Shown here piece after piece: positions 56,106-64,000 of a stretch of DNA of 64,000 nt (position 1 is the first letter of the stretch; each line of letters starts with the position of its first letter). The stretch lies in NCBI RefSeq assembly GCF_025685425.1, contig NZ_JAGTAS010000023.1, positions 1 through 64,000 of the forward strand, read 5' to 3'. The stretch is from Terriglobus albidus (GTDB taxonomy: Bacteria; Acidobacteriota; Terriglobia; Terriglobales; Acidobacteriaceae). The notes under the pieces were generated by a model. That model worked only from the letters and a program-made list of their open reading frames with translations. It did no database searches and was not told where the DNA came from. The translations under genes were made by a program, and so were the position numbers.

Positions 56106-56577
56106 GCGATCGCCAGATCCGGCGAGCGAGGTTGACCTGATATCGGTGATGGATGACTTTCGAGTGGTGGTAACACCCTGGCTGCAGGAGCAGGATGTGG
56201 TTGTACTGTGGGACATCGCCCCGGACCTTCCGCTGGTCTGGGCCGATCGTGCAACCCTGATGCAGGTGCTTCTCAATCTCACGACGAACAGCCTTCGTGC
56301 CTTGGCGCAGGTGGTGGATAAAGTGCTCACCATCTCCATTCGCCATGGAGATGGGTGTGTTTTGCTTGAGTTTCTGGACAATGGCTGTGGCGTTGCTCAC
56401 CCGGAGCGGCTCTTCCATCCCTTCCAGGAGGGTGCGCAGGTGACCGGGCTCGGCCTCTATCTCTCTCGTGCGTTTATGCGGTCCTTCGGTGGTGACCTTC
56501 GCTATGAGCCGGTATCGCGCGGTACAGCCTTCGTCATGGAGATCCCCACGGCACAACAGATGGAGCGAACACGATGA
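56100..56577 (+). pseudogene. 5'-truncated sensor histidine kinase (ATPase domain only)
   Basis: It encodes the catalytic ATPase part alone: DFRVVVTPWLQEQDVVVLWD, N box LMQVLLNLTTNSLRAL, G1 FLDNGCGV and G2 VTGLGLYLSRAF. The phosphoacceptor His helix and any sensor domain are absent, because the frame fuses at about 56100 into antisense RND sequence. An ATG at 56047 inside the RND fragment could still start a 176-residue product. It would be unable to autophosphorylate alone. The response-regulator gene overlaps its stop by ATGA, so it once was a kinase-regulator operon. Confidence 0.8.
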
Positions 56578-57233
56578 ACTCGCCGATTCGTATTGTCCTC
56601 ATCGACGACCACACCCTCTTTCGCGAGAGCCTGGTGCGACTGCTCTCGGCTGAGACAGGGATCGAGGTGGTGGCTCATGGAGGCACATTGGCGGAGGCCC
56701 TTGAGCTGTTAAGCAACAACTCCATCGATGTTCTGTTGCTTGACTACGATCTCGGCAACGAGTTCGGAACCGAGCTGCTGCAGGAGCTTCAGCGGAGGCA
56801 GATCAGTACCAGGGTGCTGATGGTGACCGCCGGAATGCGAGACAGCGTCATGTTCCGGGCTCTGAATGAGGGACTTGCCGGAGTCGTCTACAAACACAGC
56901 GGCACGCGGCAACTGGTGGAAGCGATTCAAAAGGTCGCCGGAGGTGAGATGTGGCTGGAGACCGAAATCGTTCGCTCCCTGATTGCAAACTCTGTTCAAA
57001 GCGCAGAGGTGCAGGCTTCCGGGCGTAACCTGACAGACCGCCAGCGCGACGTGCTTCGCTGTGTACTCGATGGGCTTGCGAACAAAGAGATCGCGGCAAA
57101 GATGGAGGTCTCAGAGACCAATGTCAAAGCCGTTATCCAGGAGTTATTTCACAAGGCCGGCGTAAGGACGCGCAGCCAACTGGTCCGCATCGCAATTGAG
57201 AAATACTCAGACTGGCTGCGAAACGATCCCTAG
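56574..57233 (+). CDS. NarL/LuxR-type response regulator
   Basis: A 219-residue two-domain regulator, intact. The receiver has the acidic pocket IDDHTLF and the Asp of VLLLDYDLGN (near residue 57), and Thr in MVTAGMRD. The usual Lys is retained in GVVYKHSG. The C-terminal LuxR HTH is LTDRQRDVLRCVLDGLANKE followed by IAAKMEVSETNVKAVIQELF. Its cognate kinase gene immediately upstream is truncated, so if it is still active it must be served by another kinase or act unphosphorylated. Confidence 0.88.
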   Translation: MNSPIRIVLIDDHTLFRESLVRLLSAETGIEVVAHGGTLAEALELLSNNSIDVLLLDYDLGNEFGTELLQELQRRQISTRVLMVTAGMRDSVMFRALNEGLAGVVYKHSGTRQLVEAIQKVAGGEMWLETEIVRSLIANSVQSAEVQASGRNLTDRQRDVLRCVLDGLANKEIAAKMEVSETNVKAVIQELFHKAGVRTRSQLVRIAIEKYSDWLRNDP

Positions 57234-57309
57234 TTCAGGAATCCGAAGCTGGTGTGCGACATGCGATAGCTCGAAGTTGGATCGCTTCTGCGGACAGAAA
57301 TGGATGCCG

Positions 57310-57338
57310 TTGACAACGTCCCATCGGAACCATAGCGT
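57310..57338 (+). promoter_or_regulatory. Candidate sigma-70 promoter of the SGNH hydrolase
   Basis: Perfect TTGACA, 17 bp, then a weak TAGCGT -10, 31 bp before the GTG-free ATG at 57370. AGGTGA lies at the ribosome-site position. Confidence 0.4.
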
Positions 57339-57369
57339 GGTAACGCTAGACTAACGGAAAGGTGACTTC

Positions 57370-58212
57370 ATGCGTACTCTTGCTCTCCTTCTGCTGGGAG
57401 TTGTGACCTCGTCTGCCTATGGACAGACTGTGCCCGCACCTGTCGCGGACAATGCTCCTCCCACGGCGACCGGTGTGAACGAGGTCCAGCGCATGGAGCA
57501 GGAAGTGCAGCGTGTCGCCGCCGATGTGCAGCGATTGAAGCAGCGCCTGCCGGACTGGGCGGCGATCTCCTGGTATGCGGAGGATGATGCCAGGGTGATG
57601 CAACGAACCGATGTGAAGCCGCGGGTTGTGTTCCTTGGAGACTCCATTACGCACAACTGGGGCGGAGCGAAGGTCAGCAGCTATTTTCAACACGATCACG
57701 ATAAGTTCATCCCCATCAACCGTGGTATCGGCGGACAGAATGTACCGCAGATGCTGATCCGCATGCGTCCGGATGTGATCGCGTTAAAGCCGGCGGCAAT
57801 GGTGATCTTTGCCGGAACGAATGATCTGGCGACCTTCAAGGTGCCCGACCTGCTGGGATTTATCGAGGGAAACTTCCTCAGCGTCTTTGAACTGGCGCAG
57901 GCGAATAATATTCCCTTGGTCGTATGCTCCATCCTTCCGATCAATGATGTCTATCAGAAGCGTACGGAGACCAGACCGCCGGACCAGATCCTGCAACTCA
58001 ATGCGTGGTTGAAAGATCAGGCAGCGCAACGCGGCTATGAATACGTGGACTTCTACAATGCTGTCTCCGATGGAAAAGACCGTCTGCGCGCTGAGATTAC
58101 CAAAGACGGGCTTCATCCAACGGCGGAAGGCTACGTCTTGATGGAGCCTCTGGTCGAAAAGGCGATCGAGAAGACACTTGCCGCAGGGAATCATCGCGCT
58201 GGCATCAAATGA
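57370..58212 (+). CDS. Exported SGNH/GDSL-family hydrolase
   Basis: A 280-residue secreted hydrolase with a signal peptide (MRTLALLLLGVVTSSAYGQ), a helical segment of about 40 residues and then the SGNH blocks: VFLGDSITHNW (block I Ser near residue 85), NRGIGGQNV (block II Gly), FAGTNDL (block III Asn) and KDGLHPTAEGY (block V Asp and His). Typical activities are acetylxylan or other carbohydrate ester hydrolysis, lipase-like or platelet-activating-factor acetylhydrolase-like; no glycan-active neighbours narrow this down. Confidence 0.86.
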   Translation: MRTLALLLLGVVTSSAYGQTVPAPVADNAPPTATGVNEVQRMEQEVQRVAADVQRLKQRLPDWAAISWYAEDDARVMQRTDVKPRVVFLGDSITHNWGGAKVSSYFQHDHDKFIPINRGIGGQNVPQMLIRMRPDVIALKPAAMVIFAGTNDLATFKVPDLLGFIEGNFLSVFELAQANNIPLVVCSILPINDVYQKRTETRPPDQILQLNAWLKDQAAQRGYEYVDFYNAVSDGKDRLRAEITKDGLHPTAEGYVLMEPLVEKAIEKTLAAGNHRAGIK

Positions 58213-58256
58213 TTCTCCTCGAGGAAGCGGTGTAGTGCTTCGCCGATTTCGAGCGA

Positions 58257-58382
58257 TGGTTGCTGTGTAAACCTGGCCAACCGAACGGAACGATGTCGAA
58301 TACTAACTTCGGCAAGATTGTGGGCAGCAGCAGCTACTTCCCGAATCGCCGTATCCCGCTTGGAGCGAGATTGTTGTTTTAA
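58257..58382 (+). pseudogene. 3' remnant of an Oar-like TonB-dependent receptor gene
   Basis: One frame from about 58257 reads ...NGTMSNTNFGKIVGSSSYFP followed by NRRIPLGARLLF and stop. This matches the invariable C-terminal strand of acidobacterial Oar-type receptors (NxNFGxIxS...PRxIQLGLRxxF). It is immediately followed by an intrinsic terminator, as expected for the true 3' end of a gene. No further receptor sequence is found upstream, so only about 40 codons survive, directly behind the SGNH gene. Confidence 0.6.
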
Positions 58383-58400
58383 AACGGAACGAGCAGTAAA

Positions 58401-58428
58401 AGAGGGAACCTCCGGGTTCCCTCTTTTT
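58401..58428 (+). terminator. Intrinsic terminator
   Basis: Perfect 10-bp stem AGAGGGAACC / GGTTCCCTCT with a TCCG loop and a short T run. It lies 18 bp after the remnant receptor's stop codon. Confidence 0.85.
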
Positions 58429-58562
58429 GCATTTTCAGCTCCGACTGATTTTTGGGGTTATGAAATGAGGTAACTTTCGGTTGCTTTCGCTCTTCACCTA
58501 TGGCTCAATGGTTGCCATCATTTGATTGGGCTTCGCGGTTTTGTTGAGGAGGGAGCATTCCC
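58429..58562. other. Spacer before the EF-G-like gene
   Basis: AT-rich spacer with no ORF of note. A GGAGGG ribosome site lies 9 bp before the ATG at 58563. I could not assign a promoter. Confidence 0.5.
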
Positions 58563-59501
58563 ATGACTCGGCCAGGCAGAGCCGTTCATCGCATTCTCTC
58601 GTTTTCGGTTTATTCCATTCCGTTGGAGGAGCGAGTCTCCATCCGGCAGAAACTCGAAGATCTTATCCAGGAAAATCCCAGACTAAGGGCCGAAGTCCAT
58701 ATCGACCACGACCGGGTGTCCGTCAGCGGAGAGGACGAATTGCAGCTCCTGGAGCTTCGTCTGAAAGTTATTCAGCGAGAGCTGGCTGAGCCTGGCGATC
58801 TGAAAGTTAACTATCTGGAAACAGTTTTCGGATCTGCGGAAGCAGAACACTCGTATCTCCGCGAGACCGGCGGCTCCCGGAACTATGGTTATTGCCGGCT
58901 TCGGGTAGAGGCTGGTCCGCAGGGGAGCGGGTTCCAGTTTCGTTATGACCTGGACAATGAAGCGATTGCCAAACAGTCGATTCAGGCGATTGAGGCCGGC
59001 GTGCGAGAGGGAGCGCAGGGCGGCATTCTGCGGGGCTATGAACTTGTCGATCTGAAGGTGACGCTGCTCGCAAGCGATTGCGATGAGGTTGGCCGCCACC
59101 AGATGAGCCTTAAAATCGCAGGCGCAATGGCCTTTCGTGAGGCAGCGCAACGTGCCAGGCCGGTCGTGCTGGAGCCAATGATGGAAGCCACCATCGACGT
59201 ACCCACACCATTTATGTCGTCTGTCATGGAAGACATCCACGCGCGCTACGGACGCATCGAGTCGATCTCTCAGACGGTCGATGGATTGCTGATTCGCGCA
59301 GCAATTCCGGTCGCGGAGGTGCTGCGCTCCAGCGGACGCGGCAGGAGCGGATACACCACGCGCTTCCTGCGGTACGAACCGGTACGACGATCTCGTGGCT
59401 CGGACGGCGAGGCGGGTACTGGGGTGCGGACCCCCTGGCCGCCTGACCCGCGGCGTGGCGCGGTTGCGATGAAGATGAGAGGCTACTCCGAAGTCGGTTG
59501 A
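58563..59501 (+). CDS. EF-G domain III-IV-V protein without a GTPase domain
   Basis: 312 residues aligning to the C-terminal half of elongation factor G. Residues 15-80 resemble domain III, around 85-205 is domain IV (RETGGSRNYGYCRLRVEAGP, then GILRGYELVDLKVTLLASDC, in part, and MSLKIAGAMAFREAAQRARP), and 206-280 is domain V (VVLEPMMEATIDVPTPFMSS, GRIESISQTVDGLLIRAAIP). The G domain and domain II are completely absent, yet the frame begins precisely at domain III with its own GGAGGG site. The final 35 residues are a basic, low-complexity tail in place of the EF-G C-terminus. This suggests a free-standing gene and not a decayed copy. A ribosome-binding or ribosome-protection role is an inference. 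Confidence 0.82.
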   Translation: MTRPGRAVHRILSFSVYSIPLEERVSIRQKLEDLIQENPRLRAEVHIDHDRVSVSGEDELQLLELRLKVIQRELAEPGDLKVNYLETVFGSAEAEHSYLRETGGSRNYGYCRLRVEAGPQGSGFQFRYDLDNEAIAKQSIQAIEAGVREGAQGGILRGYELVDLKVTLLASDCDEVGRHQMSLKIAGAMAFREAAQRARPVVLEPMMEATIDVPTPFMSSVMEDIHARYGRIESISQTVDGLLIRAAIPVAEVLRSSGRGRSGYTTRFLRYEPVRRSRGSDGEAGTGVRTPWPPDPRRGAVAMKMRGYSEVG

Positions 59502-59654
59502 TCGCGGCCGCAGCCCACAAATCGCCGATTCACATCATTGCTTGACGCCCGACGCATCCAGTGCGCTATTACGTCGTACCGTGTTTCGCAAGCCACCCGA
59601 CCTCAGGTGTCCTATCTACGTCTAGGAAGCTTTACCAAATCCTCCGCAACGATG
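59502..59654. other. Spacer between convergent genes
   Basis: About 150 bp, moderately AT-rich. I see no hairpin with T-tract and no ORF. Confidence 0.5.
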
Positions 59655-62447
59655 CTAAGGGGTTTCCACCACCACACTGTGTCCAGATTCATATACAACA
59701 TAGGCTCCTGATACCGCACCCACTCCTGAACCCGGGAATGAAGCAGTCCAGGTAGATTGGCCGGTGGTCAGCGAGTAGATAGCATTGCGGGAGGGATCGT
59801 ATACAGAATCCGAATCAACGATCTGAATACTTTTCAGTTCAGGGAGAGATGGCGTGGCAAGCGGGACACCCGCAGAGCTATAGATTGTGCAGCCACTGTA
59901 CTGGATAATTGGCGGCCCAGAATTGGCAAAAACGTATTGATTTACCAGAATCCGATTGTTATCGATCCACCCGACGGCAACACCGGGAACCGCCGTGATC
60001 AATGTGCCATTTTTGAATATACTTGTGGCGGACTGTGGACCGGATGTCCCTGTGTATACGGCGATCAGTGTCCCGTCAGGGGAAAGCAGGACGGGATCAA
60101 CATATGAAGCTGGAGAAGCAATAGTTGATCCGCTATCAGACCAGATGGCTGAACCGCCGGTGATGGAAGTCACCTTCCGATCATAAGACCAAGCACTGCC
60201 GGACCAGGTTCCGGTTACCCGGCCGATTGTGGCGCCGGATGCGGCAAGAGAGAAGTCAAACAAAGCAGTGTAAGCTGGCCCCCCAGGGCTGTATGGGAGA
60301 AGGCTGTATGGGAAGCTGCTGATCACATTCCCGGACGGCAGCGAATAGAAATTGAGCGTCCGGTCTGTTTCGTACTGATGATCATTTGCGTTAGCGGATG
60401 CGCCCAGAACAGTCCCATCCGACGAGAGAGCTAGCTTCCCGCTCGAAAAGTTGATCGTTTCTTTCAACGTAGACTGATAGGGGTCGAAAACCGAGATTTT
60501 CCCGATTGATGTGCTGATTGCCACGCTGCCTGATGTGCCTGCGATACTCCAGGCCGAACCTTGTCCCAAGTAGCGAGGCGTACTTGACAAGCTTGCTCCG
60601 TCAAGAAGGGCGCCATGTGCATTTCCCACCATCCAACGAGAACTTGAACTGGTCGCGAACGCACTAAGGTATGCAATGGGAACGGTGTAGTCGATCTCTT
60701 GGGGAGTCGAACCAGACAAATCTATCACGCTGACTTGTCCTGTTCCGTAAGGCAAAATGCCAATGGATGTCCCAGAGGCAATGGCTACTGTATCCGCATA
60801 GCCGCTATAGCTCAAAGATGGAGTTTGAGACCCAATCGAGTAGACTTCCAATGGATACCCCGGTGTGCTGCTCGCATAGGTCCAAATCCAATTGCCTTGA
60901 CCGGTGAGGTTCGATATTGTTGGCAGCGTGACAAGCGCTTGTTGTACACCGGTATTGGAGTAAACCCAGACTGTCGTCGACAGGTTTGTCAGAAAACGTC
61001 CCCCGTCCAAAAACCACGAATTGAATTGCCCGGAGAACGCTGGGCTGACGGAAGATGTGCCATTCACTGCCGAGATCGATTCGATCACGTTCTGGCCTGC
61101 GGGCCCCAAGGCAACGAGCACTTGACCCGGAGCCGGAAAAATATTTGCCAGGGAGTAGTCACCTGATTTGGAGGCAGCGAGTTGGCCAGAGGGCGTATAG
61201 ATAAACAGCCCTGTGCTGGATCCGATACAGACATAGCTACCATCCGAGGCCAATCTCCACCAGGGGCCATGGACTATCGTAGTGTTCAATCCGGGAAATG
61301 CAATCATGGAGAGTACATGTCCGTCTGCTGCAGCGCGGATTTCCAATCCGTTTGTAACACCATCGACAACAGTCTGGCCCTTCATATCGATGGGATTCTC
61401 AACAAGAAAACCGTTTGGTTGAATGTCGTCACCATTGGCAAGAAGTGCACCTGAAGTGTAATTCCACAAGGCCCAATGACCGTCCTGGTCTGCACTGAGT
61501 ACATCATCACCTTCGACGCGAATTGCATAGATAGAGCTGGTATGGCCCAGTTCGAGCAAGAAGTTCGGGGCTTGAATGACGGTAATCTTTATGTTCGCGG
61601 TCGTGGAACCGCCGGCATTGGCCGCCGCGACGGTATAGGTGGTCTGAGCCGCAACGGTCGTGGGCGTACCGGAGATTGCGCCGGTCGTGGTGTTAAGACT
61701 TAGGCCCGCAGGCAGCGCCGGACTGACGCTGTAGGAACTTACCGTCCCGGAGACAGTAGGTATATCTGGCATGATGGCCTGTCCCACGCTGGCTTGGATC
61801 GTCGTTCGCGGATAAACCAACTTCGACGGAGCCGCCGGGGTTACGGCAATCGTCAAGCTTGCCGTAGTGGAGCCGGCGGCATTTGTCGCCGTGACCGTGT
61901 AGGTGGTCTGAGCTACAACGCTGGTGGGGGTCCCGGAGATTACGCCGGTGGTGGTGCTCAGGCTCAGGCCCGCAGGCAGCGCTGGGCTGACGCTATAGGA
62001 ACTTACCGTCCCGGAGACAGTAGGTATAGCTGGCGTAATGGCCTGCCCCACGCTGGCGGAGATCGTGGTCTGCGGATAGATCAGGTTTGATGGAGCCGGA
62101 AGGGCCACGATCACCGTTGCGTTGCCTGATTTGGTCGAATCCTCTGTAGATGTGGCGGTTATCGTCGCCGTTCCCACAGACGCAGGCGTAAAGACTCCGG
62201 AAGCGCTGACCGCCCCTATGTTTGTTGGACTGACGGACCACGTAACCGATGTGCTGTAGCTCCCTGTTCCAGAAACCGCAGCCGAGCACTGGCTGGTCTG
62301 CCCGGTCAGAATACTGGCAGGAGTGCATGAAGCGGCAACTGAACCAATCGTTGGTTGGCTTTTGCTACCACTACTGCAACCTGTCATAGGAACAAAAACA
62401 GAAATCAAGGCAATGGGAATTAGAAGAAGAATGCTTTTGCGGCTCAC
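59655..62447 (-). CDS. Large exported lipoprotein with BIG2, tandem He_PIG and beta-propeller-like domains
   Basis: 930 residues with a lipoprotein leader ending MTGC (Cys24), so it is probably anchored at the outer membrane surface. Residues 35-115 form a bacterial Ig-like (BIG2) domain (GAVSASGVFTPASVGTATIT). Residues 119-206 and 207-294 are two nearly identical He_PIG units (SYSVSPALPAGLSLSTTTG, ISGTPTS). The remaining 630 residues are Trp/Ser-rich short strands that look like a WD/PQQ-like propeller (HTSSIYAIRVEGDDVLSADQ). The gene is AT-richer than its neighbours. It starts with GTG after AGAGGAA. Surface adhesion or carbohydrate binding is plausible but unproven. Confidence 0.72.
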   Translation of the reverse strand: MSRKSILLLIPIALISVFVPMTGCSSGSKSQPTIGSVAASCTPASILTGQTSQCSAAVSGTGSYSTSVTWSVSPTNIGAVSASGVFTPASVGTATITATSTEDSTKSGNATVIVALPAPSNLIYPQTTISASVGQAITPAIPTVSGTVSSYSVSPALPAGLSLSTTTGVISGTPTSVVAQTTYTVTATNAAGSTTASLTIAVTPAAPSKLVYPRTTIQASVGQAIMPDIPTVSGTVSSYSVSPALPAGLSLNTTTGAISGTPTTVAAQTTYTVAAANAGGSTTANIKITVIQAPNFLLELGHTSSIYAIRVEGDDVLSADQDGHWALWNYTSGALLANGDDIQPNGFLVENPIDMKGQTVVDGVTNGLEIRAAADGHVLSMIAFPGLNTTIVHGPWWRLASDGSYVCIGSSTGLFIYTPSGQLAASKSGDYSLANIFPAPGQVLVALGPAGQNVIESISAVNGTSSVSPAFSGQFNSWFLDGGRFLTNLSTTVWVYSNTGVQQALVTLPTISNLTGQGNWIWTYASSTPGYPLEVYSIGSQTPSLSYSGYADTVAIASGTSIGILPYGTGQVSVIDLSGSTPQEIDYTVPIAYLSAFATSSSSRWMVGNAHGALLDGASLSSTPRYLGQGSAWSIAGTSGSVAISTSIGKISVFDPYQSTLKETINFSSGKLALSSDGTVLGASANANDHQYETDRTLNFYSLPSGNVISSFPYSLLPYSPGGPAYTALFDFSLAASGATIGRVTGTWSGSAWSYDRKVTSITGGSAIWSDSGSTIASPASYVDPVLLSPDGTLIAVYTGTSGPQSATSIFKNGTLITAVPGVAVGWIDNNRILVNQYVFANSGPPIIQYSGCTIYSSAGVPLATPSLPELKSIQIVDSDSVYDPSRNAIYSLTTGQSTWTASFPGSGVGAVSGAYVVYESGHSVVVETP
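61566..62093 (-). repeat. Tandem 264-bp coding duplication (He_PIG units)
   Basis: Two adjacent 88-codon units (61830-62093 and 61566-61829) inside the lipoprotein gene are almost identical over most of their length, differing mainly at the start and end. This suggests a recent in-frame tandem duplication. Confidence 0.75.
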
Positions 62448-62700
62448 CGTAATTCCTCTTTCGTGCGCATAAACGAGCGTAACAAGGTTAGCTCATTCAA
62501 AGGGCAAGCTGCTAACACCGATCCAGATGATCGCCGTGTTCGTAACTATCGAGGTATCAGCAAATCTCTTTCGATGGTGGCGCAGTTGGTTTCACGATTC
62601 CGCGGACGCAAGGGGTCGATGCAGTAGATGCGATGCATCAAGCAGAACTTCGCAACTCACTCGCTCTTGCCGTTTGCCAACGGCTTCATCGGTTGAACTG
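62448..62700. other. Spacer between lipoprotein and ABC permease genes
   Basis: About 250 bp. Apart from the lipoprotein ribosome site near 62453-62459 (minus strand), I see no gene, palindrome or T-tract. Confidence 0.5.
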
Positions 62701-64000
62701 TTACTCCGAGCGCAAGGCTTCTACGGCGTTGACGCGAGCGGCGCGAGCGGCCGGCACAGCAGATGCGATCACGGCTGCGGCCAGGATGACGAAGGCCGAG
62801 AGGATGAAGGCAAGAATCCCCGGCTGGCGCACCTCAGCGATGTATCTGGCGATTCCCTGCGCGAAGACAATGCCGAACACAATGCCGGCGCCTACGCCGA
62901 TCCCGGCGATCGCAAGTCCCTGCAGCAGAACATCGGCCAGAATATTCTGCGGCTTCGCTCCCAACGCGATGCGGATGCCAAACTCGCGCGTGCGGCCACT
63001 CACGGAGAATGCAAGTACACCGGCAACACCGACAATGGAGATCAACAGGGCGACGGCGGCGAACCCACCAAAGACCAGGGCGTTGAGCTTGTCCGGTGTC
63101 ATCACCTCGGCGCGAATGTCATCCAGTGTGCTGGCCTTCTCTACCGGCTGTTCCGCGGAGATCTCATGAATCGTACGCGTGATGGTAGGCGCAAGCGCGT
63201 AGGGATCATCGGTTTGGGTGCGCACGAAGAGCCGTCCCTGCCAGCCTTCCTGATCGGTCGGCTGGTAGATGGTCATGGCGGGCGCGGGAATGATGTTCTC
63301 GTCGTCGATGTCAGGCACGACGCCGACAATGCGGCGCGGCTCATAGCCGATGCCAACGAACTTCATCACGCCATCGGTCCAGTGCAGCTCACGATTCAGC
63401 GCATCCCCATTGGGGAAGAGCGCTTTTGCAAGGCTCTGACTCACGATGACAACGCGCTCCGAGCCGGCCTTATCCGTGTCTCTGAAGTCACGGCCTCCAA
63501 GGAAGGGAACACCCAGCGTTTCGAAGTAACCCGGTGAAATTGACCGGAACTTTGCCCGCCAGTCATCCACACCATTCTTGCGCGTGGCGCCCTGCGCTGC
63601 GAAGGTGAAGCTGATGTTGAGTCCCTGATCGTCACGCCAGGGAACGCTGAAGCCGGTGGAGACATGAGCCACGCCAGGCAGCGTGCTCACACGGCGCGCA
63701 ACATCGTGATAGAAGTTCTGGATCTGCTCAGGAGTTCTGCCATACGTCAGCACCGGCAGATTCACGGCAAGAACGTGCGAAGTGTCGAAAGGCGGACGCG
63801 TATTTTCGAGCGTATAGAGCGTGCGCATCAGTACGGCGGCTCCGGTCAGCAGAAGAAACGAAGCGGTGATCTGCATGACGGCGAAGACCCGCAGCCGCCG
63901 GTTGCTGCTTCCCGTGCTGCCGCGTGATCCACCGCTGGTGAGGCTCGTGCCAAGCTGGCCGCGCGTTGAAGGCAGCCGAGGTACATACGCGAGGAAAATT
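62701..64000 (-). CDS. ADOP/MacB-like ABC transporter permease, 5' end outside the window
   Basis: The visible part encodes 430 or so C-terminal residues of an ABC permease of the acidobacterial duplicated orphan permease (ADOP) type, related to MacB/FtsX. The frame runs open to the window edge, continuing upstream of the ATG near 63876 with RLRVFAVMQITASFLLLTGA, so the true start is beyond 64000. The periplasmic MacB_PCD domain (VLAVNLPVLTYGRTPEQIQN) is followed by the FtsX core (LNALVFGGFAAVALLISIVG, VSGRTREFGIRIALGAKPQN, AAAVIASAVPAARAARVNAV). Its ATPase is usually encoded elsewhere. Confidence 0.85.
   Translation of the reverse strand, partial: IFLAYVPRLPSTRGQLGTSLTSGGSRGSTGSSNRRLRVFAVMQITASFLLLTGAAVLMRTLYTLENTRPPFDTSHVLAVNLPVLTYGRTPEQIQNFYHDVARRVSTLPGVAHVSTGFSVPWRDDQGLNISFTFAAQGATRKNGVDDWRAKFRSISPGYFETLGVPFLGGRDFRDTDKAGSERVVIVSQSLAKALFPNGDALNRELHWTDGVMKFVGIGYEPRRIVGVVPDIDDENIIPAPAMTIYQPTDQEGWQGRLFVRTQTDDPYALAPTITRTIHEISAEQPVEKASTLDDIRAEVMTPDKLNALVFGGFAAVALLISIVGVAGVLAFSVSGRTREFGIRIALGAKPQNILADVLLQGLAIAGIGVGAGIVFGIVFAQGIARYIAEVRQPGILAFILSAFVILAAAVIASAVPAARAARVNAVEALRSE

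Noticed and set aside
56106-56381. RND frame continuing to 56381
   Set aside because: Beyond 56105 it is antisense to the kinase ATPase domain and shows no RND similarity.
58563-59501. TetM-like ribosome protection protein
   Set aside because: TetM keeps its GTPase domain. Here it is absent, so calling it a tetracycline resistance determinant would be unjustified.

Overview
The window looks like chromosomal DNA from a soil-type Acidobacteriota, most likely Acidobacteriaceae/Terriglobales (a Terriglobus, Granulicella or Edaphobacter relative). This is inferred, not proven. The grounds are high GC, many RND pumps with NodT/TolC partners, an ADOP-type MacB-like permease, the C-terminal remnant of an Oar-like TonB receptor, He_PIG-type surface lipoproteins and intergenic spaces full of short palindromic repeats. 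No rRNA, tRNA, CRISPR array, transposase or phage gene was seen.

Layout. 0.4-2.5 kb: an atypical sigma factor and a double-zinc-finger membrane protein. 2.9-8.7 kb: RND system 1 (TolC, adaptor, permease). 9-13.5 kb: a TlpA-like thioredoxin, a PAS histidine kinase, a serine beta-lactamase-like hydrolase and a small membrane protein. 14.1-18.7 kb: a bufferin-type metallophore region, consisting of anti-sigma, ECF sigma and DoxX genes on the minus strand, divergent from a DUF1223 gene, a four-Cys precursor peptide, a DUF692 enzyme and a DUF2063 partner. 18.7-20.2 kb: an AT-richer beta-propeller-like gene and an NTF2-like protein. 20.5-27.4 kb: RND system 2 with a divergent TetR. 27.8-34.2 kb: RND system 3 with a divergent ArsR. 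34.8-37.7 kb: a GH79-like glycosidase, a TetR and a small secreted protein. 37.9-39.5 kb: a chemoreceptor-like protein. 39.9-51.4 kb: a CpxAR-like two-component system divergent from an MdtABC-like double-permease RND system 4. 51.7-55 kb: GlxA/AraC, HD-domain, DUF2306-like and TetR genes. 55.2-57.2 kb: a scar where a 5'-truncated RND permease lies head-to-head with a 5'-truncated histidine kinase, followed by an intact LuxR-type response regulator. 57.4-64 kb: an SGNH hydrolase, a TonB-receptor remnant, a protein made only of EF-G domains III-V, a large surface lipoprotein and the 3' part of an ADOP permease.

How it fits together. Much of the window is envelope export and stress defence: four complete RND pumps plus one wreck, each complete set next to a plausible regulator except system 1. 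The most interesting unit is the bufferin region. The same bipartite element (TGTAAC, 16 bp, TCTCYAAC) lies upstream of both the DoxX-sigma-anti-sigma operon and the precursor-DUF692-DUF2063 operon, so the ECF factor probably drives its own operon and the peptide operon. This resembles the sigma-F-controlled gig/buf operons described in Caulobacter.

A second discovery is a 110-112 bp element present three times. It has terminal inverted repeats, an internal 9-bp hairpin and matching 2-bp flanks (TA/TA, TA/TA, TG/TG), consistent with a small non-autonomous transposable element. It abuts genes closely and creates false N-terminal extensions of four neighbouring reading frames.
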